From positions 1 to 35,088 of the forward strand of contig NZ_BACI01000114.1 of the NCBI RefSeq assembly GCF_000225505.1: a DNA stretch of 35,088 nucleotides, written 5' to 3'. The notes under the pieces are model-generated. The model made no database searches. It was not told the origin of the DNA and saw nothing but the letters and a program-made list of their open reading frames with translations. The DNA comes from Gordonia alkanivorans NBRC 16433. GTDB taxonomy: Bacteria > Actinomycetota > Actinomycetes > Mycobacteriales > Mycobacteriaceae. The position numbers and the translations under genes are program-made. Each line of letters opens with the position of its first letter. Position 1 is the first letter of the stretch. Below, piece after piece: positions 1 to 8,976 of this stretch.

Positions 1-1384
1 CCCGCGTACCCGTTCCGGTCGCGGCGTCGGCGGTGCGGCCTCCCGCGTCGGCTCCGGCGACGGTGGTGGCTGCCCGGCCGGGTGTGCCCGGTGTCGCGGC
101 GACCGTCGTCGTCACCGCACCGGCGGGAGGCGGCGTCGCCTCCCCGGTGGATCCGACCAGACCCGTCCCCACCGACAGTCCGGTGGCCGAGACCAGCACC
201 AGCGCCGCGGCGCCTGCCGTGATCAGGATTCCTCGCCGCCGCCGGGACAGGCGAGGCGCCGGAGTCGTCACCGGGGTACTGGGAGCGGGCTCGATTTCCC
301 GCAGCGGACGCTCCCCCGGCGACGGTGCGGGCACCAGCCCCGGGATCTCGGCGGTCGGCTCGGTCGCGGCGGAGTCACGCGCGCCGAGCGCCGCCATGCC
401 GAGCAGGGCTGCTCCGGCGGCGGAAGCCGATCCGGGTTGGGGGTCGAGGAGGACCGGGACGCGCAGGGTTGCCGACAGCATCTCGGTGACGAGCGGGATG
501 GACGCGCCCCCTCCGCCGAGGATGATCGCCGTGACGGGGACCGGGTGTCCTCCCGGCTGGTCGGCCCCCGCACTCGCGATGGCTTCGCGGATCAAGGCCA
601 CCGATTCCGTGATCGGTCCCCGGACCAGGTCCTCGACGTCGTCGCGGACGAGTCGGGCGACGGTGGATACCTCCCCCACCCGGACGTCGACGACCGCGTC
701 GGTGTCGACCGACAGGGCTTCCTTGGCTCCGCGGCAGTCGGTGCGGAGCCGGGTCAGATCGTCGAGCACCGACGAGGCACGGCCGGGATCGGCGAGTTCG
801 GCGTCGACACCGGTGACCCGCAACGTGTGTGCCAGCAGGAGCCGGTCGAACTCGTTCCCGCTGACCGAGTCGAGGCGCAGCGGCCGACTCACCACACGGG
901 GTTCATCGCCGGTGGCGAGCACGGTGACGGTGAGCGCGGACGCGCCGAGGTCGTAGCCGATCACGAGGCCCTGACCGAAGGCCCCCTCGCTGTGTTCGAC
1001 GGCTGCCAGCGTCGCCCGGGACTCCGGTATCCAGCTGATCTCGCCCGTCGGCACGTCGTCCCGCGCGCGGAGGGCAGCGTGGGCCTCGTCGACCGCTTGC
1101 GACGTCCACGTGTCGGGATGCACGACGGTCAGGTGATCGACGGTGTCGGTGAGCTCGAGTCGGGTGAGCAGGGCGGCGACCGCCTCTGCGTGGATCTGCG
1201 CGGCGGGCCGGCTCTGTCCGCGGTCGTCGAGTACCGGCACCGGATCGCCGACACGGTCGAGGAAGTCGCCGGAACCCACCAGGCCGGCGGTCCCGACCGA
1301 GAGCGAGTTCTCCCACGAGTGTTCCGAGGCGACGACCGCGACACTGTTCGCGCTCCCGACCTTCACACCGATCGTGATGCCCAT
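1..1384 (-). CDS. Hsp70-family (DnaK-like) membrane-anchored protein, 3' end cut by window edge
   Basis: The minus-strand frame starts at an ATG with an AGGAG ribosome site 9 nt upstream and runs off the left edge after 461 codons. The protein opens MGITIGVKVGSANSVAVV, a degenerate phosphate-1 loop of the Hsp70/actin ATPase fold. A phosphate-2-like VIGYDLGASALTV lies near residue 139 and an adenosine-loop-like IILGGGGASIPLV near residue 287. After this nucleotide-binding domain comes a basic RRRR stop-transfer signal and one membrane helix (about residues 385-405), then a Thr/Pro/Ala-rich tail. No canonical substrate-binding domain is seen before the edge. The catalytic motifs are weak, so it may bind nucleotide without acting as a chaperone. 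It is divergent from iniB and shares its promoter region, which suggests a linked role in envelope stress; that link is inference. Confidence 0.82.
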   Translation of the reverse strand, partial: MGITIGVKVGSANSVAVVASEHSWENSLSVGTAGLVGSGDFLDRVGDPVPVLDDRGQSRPAAQIHAEAVAALLTRLELTDTVDHLTVVHPDTWTSQAVDEAHAALRARDDVPTGEISWIPESRATLAAVEHSEGAFGQGLVIGYDLGASALTVTVLATGDEPRVVSRPLRLDSVSGNEFDRLLLAHTLRVTGVDAELADPGRASSVLDDLTRLRTDCRGAKEALSVDTDAVVDVRVGEVSTVARLVRDDVEDLVRGPITESVALIREAIASAGADQPGGHPVPVTAIILGGGGASIPLVTEMLSATLRVPVLLDPQPGSASAAGAALLGMAALGARDSAATEPTAEIPGLVPAPSPGERPLREIEPAPSTPVTTPAPRLSRRRRGILITAGAAALVLVSATGLSVGTGLVGSTGEATPPPAGAVTTTVAATPGTPGRAATTVAGADAGGRTADAATGTGTR

Positions 1385-1550
1385 GTCGGTCAACTCCTGT
1401 TCCCACCCGCGGGGGTGGTCGATGGCGATCACCTGCCGCTCGCGCAGCGTGGATGTTCGTCTGATGGCGCGTGCCGCGACCGATGCCGGCGCTGCACTTC
1501 ACTGAGTGTGTCGCGGGCCATGACCCGGCCGTTAGCGTTTCGGCCGCGAT

Positions 1551-1643
1551 TAGGGGAAAACTCCCCTGCCCCCTACCGACATCGCCACCCCCGGGGTCTG
1601 CCCCCTATTCACCGGGTCCCCGACAGGACTAGGGATTTGCCCC
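1551..1643. promoter_or_regulatory. Repeat-rich regulatory region between the hsp70-like gene and iniB
   Basis: The 341-bp gap 1385-1725 holds no credible gene. It contains a perfect 6-bp inverted repeat AGGGGA-AAAC-TCCCCT (1552-1567). A ten-base direct repeat CTGCCCCCTA occurs at 1566-1575 and again at 1598-1607, 32 bp apart or about three helical turns. A related CTAGGGATTTGCCCC lies at about 1629-1643. TAGGGG at 1551 is the reverse complement of the CCCCTA half-site. Face-of-helix spacing of one half-site is typical of an operator array. In mycobacteria the iniBAC promoter is induced by cell-wall antibiotics; which factor would bind here is not known. No convincing -35/-10 pair could be chosen. 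Confidence 0.45.
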
Positions 1644-1725
1644 GATGTCCCGGAGCGCGCCACTGCCTAGCGTCGAACTCGACACGGGATCGAACTGCGA
1701 TCTCTCCGACGCAAGGAACGACGCC

Positions 1726-4700
1726 ATGCCGACCAATGCGGTACTCGACTTCATCCTCGGTCTGCTCCGCGACGAGGACGCGTTCAACAGCTACTGCGGT
1801 GATCCCCAAGCGGCGATCGACCGCGCCGGGCTCACCGGGATCACGCCCGCCCACATCTCGGCCGCGGCTCCGCTCGTCGCCGACTCCGGCCTGGCTGCCG
1901 GTGGCGCCGCCGGTGGCGGCCTGGTTGGTGCCATCGGTGCCGGCGGGGGGTCGATCGGCGGTGCCGTCGGAGGTGGGGCGAACGCCGGGGGCGGGATCGG
2001 GTTCGGTCTCGGCGGGCTGGGCCTCGGAGACATCAACCTCGGCGGGGGCGGCATCGGCCTCGGAGGCGTGAACCTCGGTGGCGTGAACCTCGGCGGAATC
2101 GGCCTGGGCGACTTCGACTTCGGCGGGCTCCTCGGCGGTATCGGGCTCGGGGGCGTCGACCTGTCCGGCCTTTCCCTCGCCGACCTGGACCTCGGCGGTA
2201 TCGCCTTCGGTGACCTGGACCTGGCCGGCCAGCTGGCCGTCGCCCTCGGTGCGGCCCTGTCCGCCGGGCTGGGCGCCGGAGGTGCCGTGGCCGCACAGTT
2301 CGGCGCCACCCTGGGCGCCGCCCTCGACACCGTGGTCGCCGGCGGCCTCGAACTCGGTGCGGGCGCCGGCCCGGTGATCGCCGGTGCGCTGGCCGGCGCG
2401 ATCGACGCCGAAGGTGCGCTGATCGGTCAGCTCGGCGCATCGCTCGACGCCCTCCTCGCCGCGGGCGCCGGCCTGGGACTCGGAGGCGGACTCGCCGCCC
2501 AGTTGTCGTCGGCGCTCGGTGCGGGCGGCGAACTCGCGGGCGAGTTCGGCGCGACCCTCGGCGGACTGCTCGGCGCCACCCTCGGTGCCGGCGGGGCGCT
2601 CGGCGCCGATCTCGCCACCGCGCTCGCCGCCGGACTCGGTGCGGGCGGCGCCATCTCCGCGGTCCTCTCCGGCGCGCTCGGCCTCGATGCCGACCTGTCG
2701 GCCGACCTGACCGCCGCCCTCACCTCGACGCTCGACGCCGCCGGTGACCTGTCCGCGACGCTGTCCGGACTACTCGACGCGCAGGCCGTCGCCGACCTGT
2801 CCGGTGAGCTCGGTGCGACCCTGACCGGCGCCCTCGGCTCGACCCTGGCGGCGGGCGGTTCGGCCGCCGCGTCGGTCGGCACCGCTCTGGGCGTTGCTCT
2901 GACCTCCACCGCTGCCGCGGCCGGCGGATTGGCGCTGACCGGTGCGGCGGGTGCGAACGCGGTTCTCGGCGGTGCGCTGACCGCCGCTCTCGGAGTGGGC
3001 GGGGGCGCCCAGGCGGGTCTCGCGGCGACCCTGGAATCGGTGCTGGCCGCCGGTGGTCTGGTCGACCTCGACGCGGTCCTCGCCGCGGGTGGCGACCTGG
3101 GAGCGACCGTCGCCGGCGCGCTCACCGCAGGCCTCGAAGCCGGTGGCGATGCCGCGGGCGCCCTGGGCGCCGCACTAGGCGGCACCCTGGCCGCCGCGCT
3201 GGACGGCGGCCTCGCGGCCGATCTGACCGCCGGACTCGGCGCAGGACTCGAGACCGGCCTGGGACTGGGCGCGGGACTCGGCAGCGTCTTCGAGGGCTCC
3301 GTCGGGGGCGCCCTCGAAGGCGGGCTGAACGTGGTCGGCGGTCTGGGCGGCGAGCTGGGTGGCGCACTCGGCGGGCTGCTGTCGGCGGGCGTCGGTCTGG
3401 ACACCGCGCTGAGCACCGTGCTCAGCGGCGTCCTGGGAGCAGCTGCCGGTGCCGATCTCGGGGCCGCGCTGGGCGGGGCTCTGGGACTCGGCGGCGTACT
3501 CGGCACCGACCTGACCGGTCTCCTCGACGCAGGCCTCGCCACCGACCTGGCCGCCCAGTTGGGTGCCGCACTGGGTGGCGGAGGCGATCTCGCTGCAGAG
3601 CTCGGGGCCGCGCTCGGCGGTGTGCTCGGTGCGACCGCGGGTATCGACGGCATCCTCGACGCCGCTGCGGGTGCCGGTCTCGGTGTCGGCGAGCTACTGG
3701 CAGGTGACCTCGGTGGGGCGCTCGGTGTCGACGGCGCCCTGATCACCCAGCTCGGCGGGGCGCTGGACGCCGCGCTCGGGGCGGGCGCCGATCTGGGCCT
3801 GGTCACCGAGACGGCCGGCGACCTCACCGCCACGCTGGGAACGGTCCTGGGGGCCGGCGGTGACGTGGGAGCCGACCTCGGCGCATCACTCGGCGCCGTC
3901 CTCGGTACCGCGCTGACCGGCGACCTCGGTGGCGACCTCGTCGGACGGCTGGCCGGCGGAGCGGACCTGGGCGGTGCGCTGACCAGCACGCTGAGCAATG
4001 CGCTCGACGTCGACCTCGCGGCCACCAACGGCTTGGTCACCACGCTGGAATCGACACTGCAGGCCACGGGCGGTCTCAACGGGGCGCTGACCGGTGAACT
4101 CGGCGCGGTGCTCAACCCGAGTCTCGTGATCTCGCCCGAGGACGGCATCAGCGTGGGCGGCCCGATCCTGGCCGGCGGACTGACAGGCGGTGCCGTCGGT
4201 GACGTCACCGGCGGCCTCGAGACGGGACTCGGCGGCGGACTCGCCGGACTCGGGACGACGCTGGAGTCGGGGCTCGGTTCGACCCTCGGTGGCGATCTCG
4301 GACTCGGCGGCGATCTCGGACTCGGCGGTGGACTCGGACTCGGCGATGGCCTGGGCCTCGACAGTTCGCTCCCCGCGGATGTCACCGGCGACCTGGCGAC
4401 CGCCGTCTCCGGCGGTGCTGCCACTGTCGGCGGCGACGCGACCGCTGCCGTCGACTCGACGCTGGGGGGCACCCTCGGCGCGACGACCGACGCAGTCGGG
4501 AACCTGGGCGGCGACCTTCCGGGCGACCTCTCGGGCAGCCTGACCGGCGGACTCACGGGCGGTGGCGAAGCCGGTGGCGGCGTCGACCTCGGCGGCGACG
4601 CGCACGCCGACGCCGGACTCGGTGGCGCCCTCGACTCGACGGTCGGTGGTGTCGTCGACACGACGAGCGGCCTCACCGGAGGGCTGACCAGCGGGCTGAC

Positions 4701-4800
4701 GGGTGGTTTGACCGGAGGTCTCACCGGCGGGTTGGGAGCCGACTCGGATGCCGGTACCACCGCATCCGGAGACGTCGACGCCGGACCGGACGCCGGCTGA
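1726..4800 (+). CDS. iniB: IniB-like giant Gly/Ala/Leu-rich protein
   Basis: The chosen ATG follows AAGGA by 8 nt and gives MPTNAVLDFILGLLRDEDAF, the N-terminal domain typical of IniB proteins; an in-frame ATG 81 bases upstream has no such support. The product is 1,024 aa, about twice M. tuberculosis IniB (roughly 480 aa). After a folded N-terminus (about residues 1-60) comes a Gly-rich linker, then a pentapeptide-like stretch (about residues 102-168) with repeated N/D-L-G-G-x units. About 700 residues of quasi-repeats follow, built on GAxLGxxLGAGG with Asp and Thr at intervals. The tail is acidic and ends DVDAGPDAG. No signal peptide or membrane helix is seen. It leads the iniBAC cluster. 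Its biochemical role is unknown even in mycobacteria; cell-wall-stress induction is knowledge of the family. Confidence 0.85.
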   Translation: MPTNAVLDFILGLLRDEDAFNSYCGDPQAAIDRAGLTGITPAHISAAAPLVADSGLAAGGAAGGGLVGAIGAGGGSIGGAVGGGANAGGGIGFGLGGLGLGDINLGGGGIGLGGVNLGGVNLGGIGLGDFDFGGLLGGIGLGGVDLSGLSLADLDLGGIAFGDLDLAGQLAVALGAALSAGLGAGGAVAAQFGATLGAALDTVVAGGLELGAGAGPVIAGALAGAIDAEGALIGQLGASLDALLAAGAGLGLGGGLAAQLSSALGAGGELAGEFGATLGGLLGATLGAGGALGADLATALAAGLGAGGAISAVLSGALGLDADLSADLTAALTSTLDAAGDLSATLSGLLDAQAVADLSGELGATLTGALGSTLAAGGSAAASVGTALGVALTSTAAAAGGLALTGAAGANAVLGGALTAALGVGGGAQAGLAATLESVLAAGGLVDLDAVLAAGGDLGATVAGALTAGLEAGGDAAGALGAALGGTLAAALDGGLAADLTAGLGAGLETGLGLGAGLGSVFEGSVGGALEGGLNVVGGLGGELGGALGGLLSAGVGLDTALSTVLSGVLGAAAGADLGAALGGALGLGGVLGTDLTGLLDAGLATDLAAQLGAALGGGGDLAAELGAALGGVLGATAGIDGILDAAAGAGLGVGELLAGDLGGALGVDGALITQLGGALDAALGAGADLGLVTETAGDLTATLGTVLGAGGDVGADLGASLGAVLGTALTGDLGGDLVGRLAGGADLGGALTSTLSNALDVDLAATNGLVTTLESTLQATGGLNGALTGELGAVLNPSLVISPEDGISVGGPILAGGLTGGAVGDVTGGLETGLGGGLAGLGTTLESGLGSTLGGDLGLGGDLGLGGGLGLGDGLGLDSSLPADVTGDLATAVSGGAATVGGDATAAVDSTLGGTLGATTDAVGNLGGDLPGDLSGSLTGGLTGGGEAGGGVDLGGDAHADAGLGGALDSTVGGVVDTTSGLTGGLTSGLTGGLTGGLTGGLGADSDAGTTASGDVDAGPDAG
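2029..2235 (+). repeat. Pentapeptide-repeat-like segment inside iniB
   Basis: Residues about 102-168 of IniB read as successive five-residue units with Leu or Phe at the second position after Asn, Asp or Ser: NLGGV, NLGGI, GLGDF, DFGGL, DLSGL, SLADL, DLGGI, AFGDL, DLAGQ. This matches the A(D/N)LXX pattern of right-handed quadrilateral beta-helices. It differs from the GAxLG quasi-repeats of the rest of the protein. The fold is inferred from pattern only. Confidence 0.5.
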
Positions 4801-4953
4801 CCCCGGACCCGACGGCTTCGCCCCGGCATCGCCCGACGCCAGTACCTCACTGGACGCGGACGGTGCCGGGGCCGACCTCGTCTCCGCGGTGCGCACCGGA
4901 CACCTCCCCAATGCCGACCGCGTGCGCCGACTCAGAACTACCGTGAGGACACC

Positions 4954-6891
4954 ATGACAAGTTTCCCCGCCGAGAACCCGCCCGCCAGACGGACGGGCGA
5001 TGTCGCGCGCGCCCCTGCGACCGGCACCCAGGCAACACCGTCGACGATCGGCGATCTGCTGAGCACGATGTCGGAGGTGGCCCGCGAGGCCGGGCGAACC
5101 GACCTCGTCACCCGCCTCGACGGCGCGCGGACCCGCGTCTCCGACCCCCGCCTGCGAATTGTCGTGGTGGGACAGCTCAAACAGGGCAAGAGCCACTTCG
5201 TCAACGCTCTGCTGGACCTCGACGTGTGCTCGGTGGGAGACGACGAGACGACCGCGGTGCCGACCGTCATCTCGCACGCTCTGCAGCCCACGGCCCACCT
5301 CGTCGTCGACGGTCCGTCCGCCGACAATCGCATCCCGGTCCCGATGGACGCGATCGGTGCGGTCACCCCCGATTCGCCCCTCGCCGGTGGCCGTGAGGTG
5401 CTGCGACTGGAGATCGGTGCGCCCGGCCCGCTGCTGGCGGACGGGCTCGTCCTCGTCGACACCCCCGGCGTCGGCGGCCACGGACACCCCTACGCCGCAG
5501 CCACTTTGGGCATGGTCGCCGCCGCCGACGCAGTACTGGTGCTGTCGGACGCCAGCCAGGAGTTCACCGCGCCGGAGATGTCCTTCCTCCAGCAGGTGAT
5601 CGGGCTGTGCCCGACCGTCGCCTGCCTGCTCACGAAGACCGACCTGTACCCGCACTGGCGGGCCGTTGCCGACGCCGACCGCTCGCACCTCCAGGCCGCC
5701 GGCATCGACATCCCCTTGTTGCCGGTGTCATCGGTACTGCGTTCTCATGCGCTGCGCCTGGGCGACGAACAACTCAACGCCGAGGCCGGTTTCCTCGACC
5801 TCTACCGATACCTCCGCGATCACGTGGTTGCGACCGCCCAACAGGCGACCCGCGGAGCGGTGGCCACCGATCTCCGCGTGGTCAGCGAGCATCTCGCCCT
5901 CACCCTGGGCAGCGAACTGGCCGCACTCCGCGATCCGGACACCGCGAACAAAGCCGTCCGGGCGCTCCACGAGGCCAAGGCCGACGCTGAGGCGATGCGA
6001 CGGCAATCGGCGCAGTGGCAGCAGACCCTGGCCGACGGGGTCGCCGACCTCGCCGCCGACATCGACCACGATCTCCGCGACCGGCTCCGCGCGGTCACCC
6101 GCGAGGCCGAACGCGCCATCGACGAGGGCGATCCGGGCGTCGACTGGGAGCAACTCTGCGAGTGGCTCACCGATCAGACGGCAACGGTGATCGGCGACAA
6201 CTTCGTCTGGGCTCACGAGCGGTCAGTCTGGCTGGCCGAACGGGTGGCCGATCATTTCGCGGCCGCCGGGCAGAGCTCCCTTCCCGACTTCGACGTCGCC
6301 GATCTGACCGGTGTGCTCGACTCGGTGTCCGAACTCGCCGAACTCGACAGCGGCAAGGTCGGGGTCACACAGAAACTCCTGATCGGTATGCGAGGGTCGT
6401 ACGGCGGCGTGCTGATGTTCGGGCTCATCTCGACGATGGTCGGCATGGCCCTGATCAACCCGGTGTCGGTGGGCGCGGGACTCCTGTTGGGCACCAAGGC
6501 CTACCGCGACGACAAACAGGCGAAGGTACTCGAACGCCGAGCCAAGGCGAAGGTGGCGGTGCGGGCGTTCACCGACGACGTCAGTTTCCAGGTGGGTAAG
6601 GAGTCCCGGGACCGGTTGCGGGTGATCCAGCGCGTGCTGCGCGACCACTTCAGCTCGGTCGCCGAGCAGACCGCTCGCTCCATCTCCGAATCCCTCAGTG
6701 CCGCGCAGTCCGCGGCGACCTCGACCGATTCCGAACGGACCCGTCGCGCCGCCGAGCTCGAGGCCCGGCTGTCGGCGGTCGCCGCGCTGCGCAAAGCCGC
6801 CGACCACTTCGACCCTGACCAGATCGCGCCCGCTCACCCCGCACCGGCCCAACCGAAGGTCGGTCGCCACGCTGCCGGACAGGCCCACTGA
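4954..6891 (+). CDS. iniA: IniA-like dynamin-family GTPase
   Basis: A 645-aa bacterial dynamin-like protein, close to the usual IniA length. The start ATG has AGGA 4-5 nt upstream. G1/P-loop GQLKQGKS lies at residues 73-80, G3 DTPG at 169-172 and G4 TKTD at 227-230, followed by a long helical region. A hydrophobic hairpin around residues 483-517 (GGVLMFGLISTMVGMALINP) is the likely membrane-insertion paddle. The C-terminal part is helical and charged, as expected for the dynamin stalk. M. tuberculosis and M. smegmatis IniA remodel membranes and are linked to isoniazid and ethambutol tolerance; I infer a similar membrane-repair role. It lies 153 nt after iniB and overlaps iniC by one base (TGATG), so iniA and iniC are probably co-translated. 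Confidence 0.92.
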   Translation: MTSFPAENPPARRTGDVARAPATGTQATPSTIGDLLSTMSEVAREAGRTDLVTRLDGARTRVSDPRLRIVVVGQLKQGKSHFVNALLDLDVCSVGDDETTAVPTVISHALQPTAHLVVDGPSADNRIPVPMDAIGAVTPDSPLAGGREVLRLEIGAPGPLLADGLVLVDTPGVGGHGHPYAAATLGMVAAADAVLVLSDASQEFTAPEMSFLQQVIGLCPTVACLLTKTDLYPHWRAVADADRSHLQAAGIDIPLLPVSSVLRSHALRLGDEQLNAEAGFLDLYRYLRDHVVATAQQATRGAVATDLRVVSEHLALTLGSELAALRDPDTANKAVRALHEAKADAEAMRRQSAQWQQTLADGVADLAADIDHDLRDRLRAVTREAERAIDEGDPGVDWEQLCEWLTDQTATVIGDNFVWAHERSVWLAERVADHFAAAGQSSLPDFDVADLTGVLDSVSELAELDSGKVGVTQKLLIGMRGSYGGVLMFGLISTMVGMALINPVSVGAGLLLGTKAYRDDKQAKVLERRAKAKVAVRAFTDDVSFQVGKESRDRLRVIQRVLRDHFSSVAEQTARSISESLSAAQSAATSTDSERTRRAAELEARLSAVAALRKAADHFDPDQIAPAHPAPAQPKVGRHAAGQAH

Positions 6892-8423
6892 TGGCCGGCA
6901 TCGATCGTGCGCGTGCGCTTCTCGATGCCGCTCGTGGCGCCCTGGCCGACGAACCTCATGTCCAGGCCGAACTCGATCTCTGTGAGCACCGGATGTATCA
7001 ACCGGTACGGGTCGCGCTGGCGGGATCGTTGAAAGCCGGGAAGTCGACCCTGCTCAATGCGCTTGTCGGACAGGACATCGCGCCGACCGATGCCACCGAG
7101 TGCACGCGGGTCGTGACCTGGTACCGCAGCGGACGGTCGCCGTCGGTGACCGCACACGTCGACGACGGTCGAGCCGTACCGATCCCGGTGACCCGTGTCG
7201 ACGGACGCCTGGGCTTCGACTTCGGACGCCTCACCGCCGATCGCGTGGATCATCTCGACGTCGAATGGCCCGCCCGCGCACTGCAATCCACCACGATCGT
7301 GGACACACCGGGCACCGCGTCGCTGTCGACGGAGCTGTCCGACTCCACGATCCGCCTACTCGCGCCCCGGGCCGGCGAGCACCGGGGCCAGTCGGGGGTC
7401 GACGCGGTCGTCTACCTGTTGCGCTCTCTCACCGCCACGGACACGGGCATGCTGCGACGCATCGGCACCGCGATCGGCGGTTCCTCGGGTCCGCTGGGGG
7501 TGATCGGCGTCGTGTCCCGCGCCGACGAGCTGGGCGCCGGCCGGATGGACGCGATGATCTCCGCGCAGCAGATCGCGGGCCGCTTCGCCGGTGAACTCGA
7601 GCGAACGGGCCTCTGCCAGGCGGTGGTCCCCGTCGCGGGGCTGCTCGCCTTGGCGGCCCGGACGCTGCGCGAGGTCGAGTTCCGTGCGCTGGCACAGCTG
7701 GCCTCGACGCCGGGACCGGAGCTCGAGGCGGCGCTGCTGACAGTCGATCGTTTCGCCCGGCCCGACATCCTGCCCGGCATCCCCGCCGGTCTCCGGCGTT
7801 CGCTGGCCGAGCGTTTCGGCGTCTTCGGAATCCGGCTGGCGGTCACGCTCATCCGGTTCGGTGCGACGTCGTCGGCCGACCTGGCCGCGGAACTCCTCGA
7901 TCGCAGCGGTCTGCCGGAGTTGAGTGCCATCATCGACACCCAGTTCGCCCAGCGCGCAGACGAACTCAAATCCCATTCGGCACTGGTCACTCTCGATCAC
8001 CTGCTGGCGGCGTCCGCGTCGACGCAGGCGGCGCAGCTGCGGGTGTCGGTCCGGCGCGAACTCGCCGACGTGCACGGATTCCGCGAACTTCGACTCCTCA
8101 CCAGCATCCGCGGCGGCGGTCTCGACCTTCCTGCGGACCAGATCGCCGACCTCACCCGGTTGATCGGCGGCTCGGGGATCGATCCCTCGACACGTCTGGG
8201 TGTCCCCGCCGGGACGGATGAACCGACGATTCGTGCGTCGGCGATCGAGGCCGCTCGCACGTGGCGCTCCCTCGCCGGCCACCCGCTGATCACACCGGCC
8301 GTCGCGTCTGCCTGTCAGGTGGCCGTCCGGAGCGCCGAGGGCATCGTCGCGCGCCTCTACGAGGCAGGGTCGCACACCGGGACAAGCGGTTTCAGCGCAG
8401 GGATGTACTCACCGCGCGGGTGA
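6891..8423 (+). CDS. iniC: IniC-like dynamin-family GTPase
   Basis: A 510-aa partner of IniA. The ATG uses the A of the iniA stop codon, a classic coupling overlap. The P-loop GSLKAGKS is at residues 45-52 and G3 DTPG at 138-141. The G4 position has SRAD (209-212) instead of N/TKxD, so guanine specificity may be altered. The C-terminal half is helical, with no obvious transmembrane paddle, unlike IniA. Paired dynamin-like proteins with one membrane-active and one soluble subunit are common in bacteria, so a heteromer with IniA is plausible. Its last 32 bases overlap tail-to-tail the convergent minus-strand membrane-protein gene. Confidence 0.9.
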   Translation: MAGIDRARALLDAARGALADEPHVQAELDLCEHRMYQPVRVALAGSLKAGKSTLLNALVGQDIAPTDATECTRVVTWYRSGRSPSVTAHVDDGRAVPIPVTRVDGRLGFDFGRLTADRVDHLDVEWPARALQSTTIVDTPGTASLSTELSDSTIRLLAPRAGEHRGQSGVDAVVYLLRSLTATDTGMLRRIGTAIGGSSGPLGVIGVVSRADELGAGRMDAMISAQQIAGRFAGELERTGLCQAVVPVAGLLALAARTLREVEFRALAQLASTPGPELEAALLTVDRFARPDILPGIPAGLRRSLAERFGVFGIRLAVTLIRFGATSSADLAAELLDRSGLPELSAIIDTQFAQRADELKSHSALVTLDHLLAASASTQAAQLRVSVRRELADVHGFRELRLLTSIRGGGLDLPADQIADLTRLIGGSGIDPSTRLGVPAGTDEPTIRASAIEAARTWRSLAGHPLITPAVASACQVAVRSAEGIVARLYEAGSHTGTSGFSAGMYSPRG

Positions 8424-8934
8424 ACGCGGCCCCGGTGGCGACCAGCGCGATCACCGCCGCAGCCGTCGGCGCCCACAGCGCCGGGGTGGGCAACCCGGCG
8501 TCGCCGAGCCCTGCCGACGACGGTCCGACGGTGAGGTGGAAACCTACCGCGCCGGCGGTCGCGACCAGCGCCCCGACCGTCAGGAGCGTCCGCCCCGATC
8601 GTCGGCCGTTCCAGAGTCGGACGGCTCCCGTCACACCGAGCACCACGACGACCAGGGCGACACCCGCGCCGATGAGCAGCGATACGTCGACCGCGCGCCC
8701 GGCGTCGGTGCCGCTGTCGGGATGTTCGCGGATCAGATCGGCGGCCAGGACCGCGCGGATGTCGTCGAGCGACGCCACGATCAGCAGCACGGTGACCACG
8801 GTCAGCGCCACGGTGACGATCCACCCGAGGACGACCCAGCGGGCGGCGCCGGCGCGTTCGGTAATCCGCTCCGGCCGCATGGGGGTGACAGCCACGCGGG
8901 GTCGAGGTGGTGGGGCATCGCCGGGCATCGACAT
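8392..8934 (-). CDS. Four-helix membrane protein of unknown function
   Basis: A 180-aa protein starting MSMPGDAPPPRP. The upstream extension of the frame to 9018 was rejected because it would translate the 8977-9021 hairpin. No clear ribosome site is visible. After a short Pro/Arg-rich cytoplasmic N-terminus there are four hydrophobic segments: WVVLGWIVTVALTVV, VSLLIGAGVALVVVVLG, TLLTVGALVATAGAVGF and LWAPTAAAVIALVATG. A charged loop lies between the first and second. No catalytic motif or named family was recognised. The 3' end overlaps the end of iniC on the opposite strand. The upstream neighbour on the same strand is the aldehyde dehydrogenase-DUF779 operon, separated from it by the hairpin. 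Confidence 0.72.
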   Translation of the reverse strand: MSMPGDAPPPRPRVAVTPMRPERITERAGAARWVVLGWIVTVALTVVTVLLIVASLDDIRAVLAADLIREHPDSGTDAGRAVDVSLLIGAGVALVVVVLGVTGAVRLWNGRRSGRTLLTVGALVATAGAVGFHLTVGPSSAGLGDAGLPTPALWAPTAAAVIALVATGAAFTRAVSTSLR

Positions 8935-8976
8935 GCTCTGATCGTATGCGCTCGACGACGTCTGTCCGGGAAACCG

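Noticed and set aside
437..2071. A 544-codon plus-strand frame
   Set aside because: It is antisense to the Hsp70-like gene, whose minus-strand translation has clear family motifs, and runs into iniB in the wrong frame.
2427..4850. An 807-codon open frame antisense to iniB, and a 600-codon one at 3886-5688
   Set aside because: Both are Pro/Ser/Arg- or Gly/Arg-rich translations expected from the reverse of a GC-periodic Gly/Ala/Leu gene; there is no recognisable domain and no ribosome site.
4801..4953. A small gene between iniB and iniA (69-codon frame from 4748)
   Set aside because: The frame overlaps the iniB end, has no ribosome site and no recognisable composition.
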